Positions 25,501-33,822 of a stretch of 64,000 bases of DNA are shown here, piece after piece. The stretch comes from Tridacna crocea. Taxonomy: Eukaryota > Mollusca > Bivalvia > Cardiida > Cardiidae. The DNA lies in assembly GCA_943736015.1 (NCBI GenBank), contig OX031063.1, positions 8,475,001 to 8,539,000 of the forward strand, in the 5' to 3' direction. The stretch's first letter is position 1. Each line of letters begins with the position of its first letter. Under the pieces are notes generated by a model that worked only from the letters and a program-made list of their open reading frames with translations, ran no database searches and was not told the DNA's origin. The translations under genes and the position numbers were made by a program.

Positions 25501-28500
25501 GTAAAGGGTTAAGACAGCACTTTATGAAAAACCTATGCGAGTTTTTAATAAAAGTTTCACACATCGGAAAGAGTATTCACTCATCTTTTAGAGGATAGGC
25601 AGTAATTGTCTGGCAGTTGACCACTCCAAGAACTGGCACACTCGATGGAATGCTTCATTAAATCAACATTCCTGTTTCTAACCAGACAAAAAAAAACGGC
25701 TCGTGCGAACAAGACATCTTTAACTCTTGATCAAACAAAAGATTTCTGACTAACACATGGTCGATAGCATTGTTTTCGTTTTCATTAGGAAATTTCAAAC
25801 ATTAATTGTCTGAAAATTAAATGTTAGGATTTCCTAGCATATATACCAAAGCCCTAAAATTTAGGCTGCTAAGCCAAAGTGTCAAAGAGTTCTGACGTTT
25901 ACGTGTTTAGTGAAATTATTAAGACAGCACGATATGAAAAAACTATGCCGTTTTTTTAATAAAAGTTCCACACTTTGAAAGGTGTATTCACTCATCTTTC
26001 ATAGGATAGGTATTTATTGTCTGGCAGTTGACCACTCCAAGAACTGGCACACTCGATGGAATGCTTCATTACATCAACCTCCCTATGTTTCTAACCAGAA
26101 GAAAACGACGTCTTTTATCATGACCTCTTTAACTCTTAATCAAACAAGAAATTTCTGTGTAACAGCTGGTCAATAGCATTTTTCATTTTCATCAGGAAAT
26201 TTCAAACATTAATTATCTTAAAAATAAAGAATTAGAATTTTCTAGAACATATACAGAAGCTTTAAACTTTATGTTACTAAACCAGAGAGTCAAAGAGTCC
26301 TTACGTTCACGTGTTTCGCTGCATTATTACGATAGCGCGTTATGAAAAAAATATGTCCTTCTTTAATAAAAGTTTCAAACATCAAAAAGTGTATTCAGTC
26401 AGCTTTCAGAGACTAGGCAAGAATTGTCTGGCAGTTGACCACTCCAGGAACTGGCACACTCGATGGAATGCTTCATTTATCAACCTTCCTATGTTTCTAT
26501 CCAGACAAGAAACCGACGTATGCGAACAAGACATCTTTTACTCTTAATCAAACAAGAAATTTCTGAGTAACAGGTGGTCGTTCGCAATTTTTTGTTTTCA
26601 GCAGGAAATTTCAAAAATTAATTGTCTCGAAAATTAAATAATAGAATTTCCTGGCACATATACAGAAGCTTAAACTTTAGGCTACTAAGCCAAAAGGTTA
26701 AAGAGTCCTGACGTTTACGTGTTTCGTGGCATTATTAAGACAGCATGTTATGAAAAAAATTTGCCGTTCTTTAATAAAAGTTTCACAGATCGAAAAATGT
26801 TTTCAGTCAGCTTTCAGAGGATAAGAAATCATTGTCTGGCAGTTGACCACTCCAAGAACTGGCACACTGGAATGCTTCATTAAATCAACATTCCCATGTT
26901 TCTAACCAGGAGCAAGAAGAACGACGTATTTTGATTTTGACATATATATGAGCGCGGATCTGGGAAAAGGTGCCTTATGGCCAAAATTTTCGGTTTTTGT
27001 TTTTTTGCATTTTATTAAAGGGAGTTCATTTCTGTCTGATGTGTTTATCATTTTTCATCGATATGATGTATAGTTTCGGAGATATGCACGTTTAAATACA
27101 GGCACCCTCCACAATGCGTTTTGTTAACGAACGTCACGTCAGCGACGTCAATTCTAAAACGCAGTAAAATGCGTACATTTTGTCAGTGGGTGTGAAACGT
27201 CAATGTAAAAACACATCTCTACATGTTTTTCTTGAGTTTGTTCCTTGATTTAATCCAAGGATTAAACGACAACGAGACGCTGTTTAGCTACCTGATTACC
27301 TAGGCAGTTTGCCAAGCATTAGGAGAAGAAAAACAAACAAACAACATAAATTATTCCTTGTTACTGAATGTAATGTTAAAAACAATGAGCATATTCATAT
27401 GACATATTCGGAATGATTTAAATCATATTCAATAAAGAAACTACCAAACAGCAATTACTATTTACGTGATATAAAAAAAAATACATACGGAATATAACGT
27501 TGTAGTGAATTTCTTTGTGTTTGTAATTAATTCGTGGAGCATAAGAAAATTTGACGTCGCGCGATGTCAAAATTTTCTTACGCTGAGAGAAGTAAACACA
27601 AGCACCATGAAAGTTACTACAACACAATATTCGTTTTTATATACCTATAAAAAAGACAACATACTTTGATTTTGACATACATATGTATTTTTGCTGTTGA
27701 GCTGGCTGTTAAGCTGGAATGTCGAGCTGGCTCAACGGACTTTGATTTTGACATATATATGTGTATTTGAGCTGTTCAGCTGACTCTCGAACTGGAATGT
27801 CGACCTGGCTCAATGGACATTGATCGAAAAAAATGTAGAAGTATTTTTACTGTTGAGCTGGGGGTTGAGCTGGAATATCGAACTGGCTCACAGGACTTTG
27901 ATTTAGACATGGATATGTATTTTTGCTGTTGAGCTGGCCGTTGAACTGGAATGTTGAGCTGGCTCAACGGACATTGATCGAAACATATGTATTTTAATGT
28001 TGTGTTGATGGTCCAGCTGGCTAAACGGACTGATTTTGACATATAGATGTATTTTTGCTGTTGAGCTGGCCGTTGAGCTGGAATGTCGAGCTGGCTCGAC
28101 GGACTTTGATTTTGACATGTAGATGTATTTTTGCTGTTGAGCTGGCCGTTGAGCTGTAACGTCGCGCTATCTTAACGGACATTGATCGAAACAGGTGTAT
28201 AATTTTGTTTACTGTTGATCTGGCGTTAAGCTGGAATGGGCTGGCTCAACGGAATTTGATTTGACATATGTCTGTATTTTTGCTGTTGAGCTGACCGTTG
28301 AGCGAGGATGTCGAGCTTGGTCAGCGGACATTGATTTAAACATACATGTATATGTATTTTTACTGTTGAGCTAGCGATTGAGCTCGAATGTTGAGCTGGC
28401 TCAACGGACAAGGATCTAGTATTTTTGCCGTGGAGCTGGTGGTTGAGCTGGAATGTCGAGTCGGCTCAACGGACATTGATCGAAATATATGTATAAGTAT

Positions 28501-31500
28501 CTTTACTGTTGAGATAGCGGTTGAGCTGGAATGTCGAGCTGGCTCAACAATCATGGATTTAATATTTTTGCTGTTGAGCTGACCGTTGAGCTGGAATGTC
28601 GAGCTGGCTCAACGGACATTAATCGAAACATATGTATAAGTATTTTTACTGTCGAGCTGGCGGTTGAGCTGGAATGTCGGAATGTCGAGCTGATTCAACG
28701 GACTTTGTTTTTGACATATATATATATATATGCCCGTTCAGCTGGAATGTCGACCTGGCTAAATAGACTATGGTTTAGACATATATATGTATTTTTGCTT
28801 TTGAGCTGGCCGTTGAGCTGGAATGTAGAGCTTGCTCAACGGACATCGGTAAAAGCATATGTACAAGTATTTTATCTGTTGAACTGGCCGTTGAGCTGGA
28901 ATGTCGAGCTGGCACGACGGACTTTGATTTCAACATATAGATGTATTTTTGATGTTGAGCTTGCCGTTGAGCTAGAATGTCGCGCTGTCTTAACGGACAT
29001 TGATCGAAGCAGATGTATAATTTTGTTTATTGTTGATCTGGCCGTTAAGCTGGAAAGAGCTGGCTCAACGGAATTTGATTTCACACATTTATGTATTTTT
29101 GCTGTTGATCTGACCGTTGAGCTCGAATGTCAAGCTTAGTCAGCGGGTATTGATTAAAATATTTGTATAAGTATTTTTACTGTTGGGCTAGCCTTTGAGC
29201 TCGAATTTTGAGCTGGCTCAACGGACATGGATCTAGTGTTCTTGCTGTGGAGCTGGTGATTGAGCTGGAATGTCGAGCCGGCTCAACGGACATTGATCGA
29301 AACATATGTATAAGTATTTTTACTGTTGAGATAGCGGTTGAGCTGGAATGTCGGGCTGGCTCAACAATCATGGATCTAATATATTTGCTGTTGAGCTGGC
29401 CGTTGAGCTGGAATGTCGAGCTGGCTCAACGGACATTGATCGAAACATATGTATAAGTATTTTTTACTGTCGAGCTGGCGGTTGAGCTGGAATGTCGGAA
29501 TGCCGAGCTGACTCTACGGACTTTGTTTTTGACCTATATATATGCCCGTTCAGCTGGAATGTCGACCTGGCTAAACAGACTTTGGTTTTGACATATATAT
29601 GTATTTTTGCTGTTGAGCTGGCTGTTGAACTGGAATATCCAGCTTGCTCAACGGACATCGATCAAAGCATATGTACAAGTAATTTAACTGTTGAGCTGTC
29701 GTTGAGCTGGAATGTTGAGCTGACTCAGCGGACTTTGATTTTGACATATATATTTATTTATTTTGGCTGTTCAGCTGCCCGTTCAGCTGGAATGTCGACC
29801 TGGCTAAATAGACTATGGTTTTGACATATAAATGTATTTTTGCTGTTGAGCTGGCCGTTGACCGGGAATGTAGAGCTGGCTCAACGGATATCGATCGAAG
29901 CATATGTATAAGTGTTTTAACTGTTGAGCTGGCCGTTGAGCTTGAATGTTGAGCTGGTTGATTTGATTTTGACATATATATATCTTCAATAATGTTTTAT
30001 GGTTCAGAACTATGGGGTCTAAGTGAATTTGAATGTGTTGAAAAAGTGAACACATACTGTTTGAAGCGCTTCATGTCAGTGCCATTGAAAACAATTAATG
30101 ATGCTGTTCGGGGTGATACCGATAGATTCCCTATGTATATATATTCCTCAAAGCGAGCCATTAAGTACTGGTTACTTATCATAGACTTCCCAAGAAACCG
30201 AATTGTAAAAATGTGTTACGAAATACTACAACTATTTGACAGTTTGGGCTATCATAACTGGGTTAGCCAGGTACGCATAAATTTATCAATTGACGGATTT
30301 GCTTTTATATGGGACAATCAAGGTGTTGATAACGTGTCGGCTTTTCTAAAAGCTTATTTACAGAGACTAAAAGATCAATATATTCAAATATGGAGAGACA
30401 GGTGTAGCAATAGCTCAAAGTTGAATAGTTATATCAGTTTTAAAGCAGAGTTTTCGTATGAGCTGTATTTAGATTTAGTTGATGTGGGTAAGTTCAAGAA
30501 AGCCATTGCAGCGTTCAGAACTTCCTCGCATCAACTAATGCTGGAAAAAGGGAGAGAACTTGGTCTACCCATAGAAGAAAGGATGCGTCCCTTGTGTAAC
30601 TTAAGTGTTGAAACAGAGTTCCATTTTCTTTTGGAATGTGCGTATTACAATGATATACGCTATAACTGTATACTACAATTCTATTGGAACACTCCAAAGG
30701 AAGAAAAATTCAACATGTTATGAGCACCGAATCTTTAATCAAACACTTATATATGTATATATTTCATGCTACTGAAAGGAAAATAAAGCAGACTGTAAAG
30801 AAAATAACCAGATTAAGCACTACATCACATCTATGTCATTATGTTTTTCTGTATATTTAATGTGTTTGGGCCGGTGGCCATATCATTAATCAATAAAGTA
30901 AAAATTGTATATCTGAGAATGCTTTAAGGCTTGAAACAAGCAGACATATATACTCATTTTACCATTTTTAATGTTAAATTAATTTTAGTTATAATATTTA
31001 ATCTTTAATCTAAATGTGAATCAGTATATCTCTAATAGTTTTCTCAGATTCCCAGCGAAAAAGTACATCTGGGTCTTCAAAATGGTTAATTTGAATAAAA
31101 ACTTTTGAAAACCTAAGGGAAGAGGAATTGACTCGTTTTGCTCTTAATGACTTGTTTTGCCCTCTTTTTTTCTATCTTCCCTGTATTACAGGCATGTTTT
31201 CTATAACTCATTAGAACCTGTTTTCTCTTAGGTCTTAACGTGCAATTTATTTATTATCCTTTTCAAACACGATCCTGAGTTTCAACAACCCTTAAGAAGA
31301 CATCTTTGAGAACATCATGAGAAAAGGAGAAAATGCTGGTAAACAATATCTGCCTCGTGATCGACAATAACTCCTAACCTATAAAAGATGAACACGATCA
31401 TTTAAACAACATTTATTATCTGCAGTACTTTCAATATGGGACACATCTAAAATCGTGTCTTCTGGTAGAGAACTTATCTGCTAATTGATGCCGCAGCTGT

Positions 31501-31750
31501 TTTGTCAATACTTTATGGGATTTTTGGTCTAGTTTCGAACAGAAAAGGTGTGAATGGAAACTTCTAAAATTGAAATCAATAAAGATAATTTAAATACCAG
31601 CATTGTGTATTTAAATACTGTATTATTGCTTAAATCGCTTTTATTGTCATTTTGATACAGGAGCAGTACCTCTTTCTCTTTGAAGTGATTCGCTGCTATC
31701 TGGAGGATGGAGAAGTTTATGCTAATGTCAAAGAGAACTTGTCTTCGTAA
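1284..31750 (+). CDS. Receptor-type protein tyrosine phosphatase, C-terminal (D2) exons, 5' partial
   Basis: Five exons join in phase to 211 residues plus a stop: 1284-1418, 2358-2471, 13699-13856, 14379-14517 and 31661-31750. The product reads like the second phosphatase domain of a receptor-type tyrosine phosphatase. An FW..I...DV..IV strand (EFWSLIQQCDVKIIVSL) comes first, then VHCPTGTEICG at the signature loop, then a QSVKTMKARDFGVVSAYEQY helix pair and a short tail ending ENLSS. In active enzymes the loop is HCSAGVGRTG. Here the cysteine is kept, but isoleucine replaces the arginine, and no WPD motif is seen between residues 84 and 140. The domain is therefore predicted to lack catalysis, as is usual for D2 domains, which act in substrate or partner binding on the cytoplasmic side. 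The extracellular part, membrane span and D1 must lie left of the window. The introns of 11.2 and 17.1 kb are filled with repeats. Confidence 0.85.
1495..1816 (+). repeat. Degenerate TTAA-type MITE, possibly two fused copies
   Basis: It contains two rounds of the motif 'ttttgacaaccctga ... gaaaacat.gtggg..aaggagaaaa' and the usual end (tgcaaatgctc...gtcgtct). It directly abuts the better copy that follows. Confidence 0.5.
1817..2036 (+). repeat. TTAA-type MITE (about 220 bp)
   Basis: It starts CTCTTTACCACAC and ends GTAAAGAG, flanked by TTAG and TTAA. Its core is the palindrome typical of this family, with AAGGAGAAAATGCTG facing CAGCATTTTCTCCTT. The family has many copies in the window. The best-proven one lies at 25266-25508. 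Confidence 0.7.
2358..2471 (+). CDS. RPTP D2 exon
   Basis: 38 codons between TTTTAAG and GTTGGT, phase 0 at both ends. The read is ERTCFHLDTNLMSVFNLTLL and then EETVNGSHMERTLTYKSK. Of the other two frames, the one checked contains a stop. The beta-strand pattern FNLTLLEE...RTLTY fits the middle of a D2 domain. Confidence 0.75.
2700..3506. repeat. Tandem X-box units, left block
   Basis: Diverged repeats of about 170-200 bp contain ccatggaaac/ccatggcaac cores, 'atttagccatagaaa.cag' and 'agcaaaggtgcatatgaaaaatacatata'. The same units resume at 7182, after the inserted 3.7-kb element. Confidence 0.65.
3512..7176. mobile_element. 3.67-kb element with about 525-bp TIRs and 5-bp target duplication
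   Basis: The left TIR (3512 to about 4040) and right TIR (about 6635-7176) are nearly identical over about 525 bp. Both ends read CACTGTGTTGTAAGC inward. AGTTT flanks both ends (3507-3511, 7177-7181). Removing the element and one AGTTT restores a unit resembling the neighbouring repeat at about 2950-2985, so the insertion is real and young. Inside the TIRs, GGTTTAGACACA recurs. The 2.6-kb centre has short open stretches only and no recognisable transposase. Confidence 0.8.
7182..8000. repeat. Tandem X-box units, middle block
   Basis: About five units of 140-180 bp carry GTAACCATGGCAAC (7326), GTTTCCATGGCAAC (7504), GTTACCATGGCAAC (7665 and 7836) and GTAACCATGGTTAC (7978). Confidence 0.7.
8009..10327. 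mobile_element. Composite nested repeat with degenerate TIRs and internal tandem units
   Basis: The left end (ttagctgtactggctgg...gcttatatcatgg) and the complement of the right end (ttagatccactggcagg...gcttatgtcatgg) are similar over about 47 bp. Inside are about five roughly 150-bp units (8080-8720, 'gataaagtctgcatttgtggccag...'), three roughly 170-bp units (9270-9640), a GACGGACGGAC run near 9705 and a CGCCGTTTTGGCG hairpin at 9738. The exact ends are uncertain and two elements may be fused. Confidence 0.45.
9775..10560 (+). repeat. Direct duplication with about 552-bp period
   Basis: The stretch at 9775-9990 (aacatgccatgaactatacatgg ... atgatatgatatgct) recurs at 10327-10560 with about 85-90% identity by eye. 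The second copy continues into further X-box units. Confidence 0.6.
10561..11300. repeat. Tandem X-box units, right block
   Basis: X-box-like palindromes lie at 10621, about 10799, about 10979 and 11183 (GTTGCCATGGTAAC), spaced by about 180-200 bp. The block runs up to the right TIR of the 8.7-kb element. Confidence 0.65.
11556..11821. mobile_element. 266-bp MITE with 9-bp target duplication
   Basis: TATAATGAT flanks both ends (11547-11555, 11822-11830). The termini are inverted (TGGCCCGCAACACGCG). Each arm carries a GC-rich hairpin, GTCTCGGAT.AGCCTGCGC with GCGCAGGCT.ATCCGAGAC. The 9-bp duplication and TIRs would fit a Mutator-like source, which is inference. Related copies lie at about 41596-41805 and 63480-63735. 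Confidence 0.75.
11831..13698. other. RPTP intron remainder
   Basis: AT-rich sequence without a supported gene. It includes an ATT microsatellite at 13481-13506 and a weak inverted copy of the TTAA-MITE core at about 13160-13330. Confidence 0.5.
13481..13506. repeat. (ATT)n microsatellite
   Basis: About eight ATT repeats inside the phosphatase intron. Confidence 0.85.
13699..13856 (+). CDS. RPTP D2 exon carrying the start of the signature loop
   Basis: 52 codons plus 2 nt (phase 0 to 2), with acceptor TTTTTAG and donor GTAAGT. It ends SDASPVLVHC with the first two bases of proline, so the loop codons are split by the next intron. The usual WPD region is replaced by CKELTSNNTEPIEP. Confidence 0.87.
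14379..14517 (+). CDS. RPTP D2 exon, degenerate HC(X5)R loop
   Basis: One base completes the proline, then 46 codons starting TGTEICGLVCILLNELNRM and ending ARDFGVVSAY. Acceptor is CTTACAG and donor GTAAGT. The position of the invariant arginine is isoleucine. A 17.1-kb repeat-filled intron follows. Confidence 0.88.
14610..14684. repeat. (AC)n(AT)n microsatellite
   Basis: About 15 AC repeats run directly into about 23 AT repeats, replacing the 'acatatatatg' part of a minisatellite unit. The expansion probably began there. Confidence 0.95.
16152..16984. mobile_element. 0.83-kb inverted-repeat element inside the minisatellite
   Basis: The ends carry inverted copies of 'gcgcaaagtaggaattc' and 'acaattccggaattgt', and minisatellite sequence (acatatatatg) resumes on both sides. 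It contains a CT microsatellite at 16499-16529. A target duplication cannot be separated from the motif present in every satellite unit. No coding region was seen. Confidence 0.6.
16499..16529. repeat. (CT)n microsatellite
   Basis: About 15 CT repeats within the element inserted in the left minisatellite array. Confidence 0.95.
22122..23490. mobile_element. 1.37-kb 'caagagggcc' element inserted in the satellite
   Basis: It starts caagagggccaagatagccc and ends cacgttgtgctcaggtcagc. TAAA flanks both ends (22118-22121, 23491-23494) and intact satellite units show the empty site (cattaaaaaatag). Inside are about six units of roughly 160 bp (agcccccattcaccagagc ... ccagcggtttcagagaaga). The end module 'gctcagg.gagcta' is shared with about 32480-33035 and 42968-43560. 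It appears non-coding. Confidence 0.75.
25266..25508. mobile_element. TTAA-flanked MITE with proven empty site
   Basis: Its 243 bp begin CCCTTTACTCC and end GGTAAAGGG, with TTAA at 25262-25265 and 25509-25512. Other satellite units read 'gcattattaagacagc' without it, so TTAA is the target and the element moved as a unit. TTAA targets and CCCTTT-type ends fit a piggyBac- or Kolobok-mobilised MITE, which is inference. Confidence 0.85.
26951..27660. other. 0.7-kb unique block inside minisatellite sequence
   Basis: It is flanked on the left by 'tttgattttgacatatatatg' (26930-26950) and on the right by 'ctttgattttgacatacat', both of the inverted minisatellite type, so it looks inserted. It contains CpG-bearing parts (aacgtcacgtcagcgacgtca) and a TGACGTCGCGCGATGTCA palindrome near 27552. 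No protein was recognised. Confidence 0.5.
27664..29970 (-). repeat. 78-bp minisatellite, right array, inverted
   Basis: About 29 units have the complement of the left-array consensus (ctgttgagctggccgttga, gctggaatgtcgagctggc, tcaacggactttgattttg). The two arrays thus form inverted arms around the 410-bp satellite. Open frames on both strands come from the repeat period. Confidence 0.9.
29981..30942 (+). mobile_element. 5'-truncated LINE (non-LTR retrotransposon) 3' end
   Basis: An open stretch of 243 codons (29992-30723) matches the end of a LINE ORF2 downstream of the reverse transcriptase. It has FYGSELWG near the start, KRAIKYWLLI in the middle, and a C-terminal LCNLSVETEFHFLLECAYYN knuckle. 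A 3' UTR of about 200 bp contains ggccggtggccatatcatta and AATAAA. The reverse transcriptase and endonuclease are absent through 5' truncation. GACATATATA at 29971-29980 and 30943-30952 could be the target duplication. A CR1/L2-like clade is a guess. Confidence 0.8.
29992..30723 (+). CDS. LINE ORF2 C-terminal fragment
   Basis: 243 residues with no internal stop. The first ATG lies inside the ORF2 reading, so it is not a real start. The C-x2-C-type residues near the end (LCNLS...LLECAYYND.R) are typical of the tail that follows the reverse transcriptase in many animal LINEs. An open frame this long suggests a fairly recent insertion. It would not make a functional transposition enzyme alone. 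Confidence 0.75.
   Translation: MFYGSELWGLSEFECVEKVNTYCLKRFMSVPLKTINDAVRGDTDRFPMYIYSSKRAIKYWLLIIDFPRNRIVKMCYEILQLFDSLGYHNWVSQVRINLSIDGFAFIWDNQGVDNVSAFLKAYLQRLKDQYIQIWRDRCSNSSKLNSYISFKAEFSYELYLDLVDVGKFKKAIAAFRTSSHQLMLEKGRELGLPIEERMRPLCNLSVETEFHFLLECAYYNDIRYNCILQFYWNTPKEEKFNML
31225..31480 (+). repeat. Degenerate TTAA-type MITE
   Basis: It keeps 'gagtttcaacaaccct', 'agaaaaggagaaaatgctgg' and the terminal 'ctgcagtactttcaatatg'. It lies just upstream of the last phosphatase exon. Confidence 0.5.
31661..31750 (+). CDS. RPTP last coding exon
   Basis: The exon follows TTTGATACAG and encodes EQYLFLFEVIRCYLEDGEVY, ANVKENLSS and stop TAA. The EQY.F motif is the conserved final helix of PTP domains. 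It joins in phase 0 to the exon 17.1 kb upstream. Confidence 0.85.
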   Translation, partial: EQYLFLFEVIRCYLEDGEVYANVKENLSS

Positions 31751-32479
31751 TCACTCTTTAGGACTGTAAACTACCATTTATTTTATTGTTATTAGAATTG
31801 ATACTTTGACTGTATGGTGTTTTATGCCGCTGGTTTAATCCCCAAGCTATGCCAACTTCTGTCCGAGGAAAAGCAGGATTCATTCCCCTTTCAGGCTTGA
31901 TCATGGTTTTGATGATAGTTATGTGGGAAAGCAGCTAATGGCTTGATAAGAATATTGTGTGAAGTACTGGTATAAGAAACAATAGGGAGATAGAATATGT
32001 AAACTAACCACTGCGATAAAATTGAGGTCATGATGGAAACGCGTTTCACACAATACAGACAAATACGTAGCTCTTTCCGTGCCACACTAATAAATATGAC
32101 ATTTTTTTCTCTGTGGCTGTAAATAAGATTTACTAGATCTCAAATATTTTTTCTTGACAATAGAGATAAGGAACCTAGATCAAATTGTGATCATTAATAA
32201 TCACAAAAACCCCTATTTTCAGCTAATGAAAGTTGAAAAGAATTGAAATTCCTGTAGAAATGATAAAGAAAAGCATGTTAGGAATTTTTGTTAGTCCCAT
32301 GTTTTAGAAGCAGTTGCTTCCATTCCATTAATGTTATCTATTTTATATATATATAAAAAGGCAAATTTCTCTTTTTTTGTTTGTTTTTGATTATGAAAAA
32401 AAAAACAACAAAAAAAAAATGATGCAAAGGCTATGTATACAGAATCTGACATTCTTGGTATTTAAGATAAAGTTTTATT
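31751..32479. other. RPTP 3' UTR and flanking AT-rich DNA
   Basis: No further exon or repeat of note. Poly-A-rich runs lie at 32394-32420. Confidence 0.45.
32089..32094 (+). promoter_or_regulatory. Candidate polyadenylation signal of the RPTP gene
   Basis: An AATAAA hexamer lies about 340 bp after the phosphatase stop codon. The region is AT-rich, so a chance match is possible. Confidence 0.3.
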
Positions 32480-33035
32480 AAAATAAAAATATTTGTCTCG
32501 GAAATATTCTATTAAGCCAGCCTTAGGCGAACTGAATAACAATTTTTCTTGGTAAGGGTAAAGCCTCAAAAGTGAAAACTCTGCTTATTTTCTAAAGAGT
32601 CCGAGACATTATCTAGACAAATATTCTGACCAGCCGTCATGCATTTTCGACTGAAATGTGGGTTCAAAAGCGTGCACAAGGATTATATTTTTAAAACTTG
32701 ACCGGGTGACTTACTTTTTTTATCCAACGTGACATATCAGAAACACAAATATTCTGACCCAGTTTTATAATTATTTGACCGAAAATTTGGCCTCCTACGT
32801 GTTTATCCAGGTTTCCACAAGATTTGGCAAAGTAACTTAGTTTTGACTAGATCTGACATTTTTTCAGCTTTGTCAGGGACTCTGTCAATACAAACATTTT
32901 GAAGAAGTTACTTGGACATTTGACTGAAAATAAGACTCTAGAGCAAACACAAGGTAAAAGCTGATGAAGGACAATAGACACAGCACGATCTCATAAGCTT
33001 GCCTTCAGCACCACGTGCTCAGATGAGTTAAAAAT
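32480..33035. repeat. Degenerate 'gctcaggtgagct' family element
   Basis: It has internal sub-repeats of about 120 bp ('caaatattctgacc', 'atttgacngaaaa'). The right end 'agcaccacgtgctcagatgagtta' matches the terminal module of the 22122-23490 element. Confidence 0.5.
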
Positions 33036-33041
33036 GATTCT

Positions 33042-33256
33042 GGGTCCGTATTCTACAACCATTCTTAAGAACATTCACAGTCTTATTCTTCATAATTTTT
33101 TCAATGTGAAAGTAACAGAATTTTAAAAGTAACAGAATTTTTGATTGGCTAAACCATCTGGTTTAGCCAATCAAAAGTTCTGTTACTTTCACAGTCAGTA
33201 AATCTTGAAGAATAAGACCAAGACTGTTCTTAAGAACGGTTGGTGAATACGGGCCC
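33042..33256. mobile_element. 215-bp palindromic MITE
   Basis: The arms begin GGTCCGTATTC.ACAACC and end GGTTGGTGAATACGGGCCC, each followed by 'gttcttaagaac'. They meet at 'gattggctaaaccatctgg', which pairs with 'ttagccaatc'. A partial copy lies at 48955-49015. Confidence 0.75.
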
Positions 33257-33675
33257 TGCTTTTTAGGGATCTAACATGAGAGCTTTTTAGAAACAGGATC
33301 CGCCATGCGATGGTATTTGAGTCAAAGGGTTGAAAGGCTCTGTGTGGGGATTATGCCCTGCAAGTCATGGCATAATCATAGATTTATAAAACTATGCTAA
33401 CATCCGGGTCATAATCATGGTCCTGAGACATTCAGAACATTTACAAATAGCAAAAGGTGTTATCAATATAAGCCCGCACGGATTGTACAGACTGACATTA
33501 GTTGATAGTTTTTGTCGATGCATTATTCTACCTTTTTACAGAATGCAGATCATGTACACAAAGCCAAACTTCTAAACGGCCACTTTTAAGCTGGAATTCC
33601 TCGTAGGACTTTTTTGGCATCCGCTGTCCAGAAAAGAGGTAGCTTGATGCGTGGAAGATAATTGACCAGTACTTT

Positions 33676-33822
33676 GAGGTTATTACACGGCTGATGAGGG
33701 CCGGAGAGTGATATCGGCCCGCCACCTAGATATCTGCCGCGAGGGTTTTAGCCCGAGGGCAGATTTCGAGGTGGAGGGCCGATATCACTCTCTGGTCCTC
33801 ATCAGCCGTGTAATAACCTCGT
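33676..33822. repeat. Terminal palindrome of the giant foldback, left
   Basis: The arms 'ttattacacggctgatgag' and 'ctcatcagccgtgtaataa' surround a GC-rich core (gatatcggcccgcc, cgaggtggagggccgatatc). The matching right-end palindrome is at 38764-38906. Confidence 0.8.

Larger units (their letters stand above)
17505..26929 (+). repeat. 410-bp satellite array (about 19 units)
   Basis: Head-to-tail units recur every 400-415 bp. Landmarks are 'acgtttacgtgtttcgtgg', 'actatgccgttctttaata', 'gttgaccactccaagaact', 'ggcacactcgatggaatgc' and 'cacatatacagaagcttta'. Units differ by substitutions and indels, and some are shortened, as near 19600 and 20556. Two elements interrupt the array (22122-23490, 25266-25508). 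About five units (near 18388, 20593, 23582, 25982, 26311) keep the same open frame of about 60 codons containing DHSKNWHTRWNASL. Most others do not. Confidence 0.92.

Noticed and set aside
27776-29824. Repeated open frames rich in SSSTASSTAKIH or VELAVELECRAG
   Set aside because: Translations of the inverted minisatellite in all frames, with no start context or splice signals.
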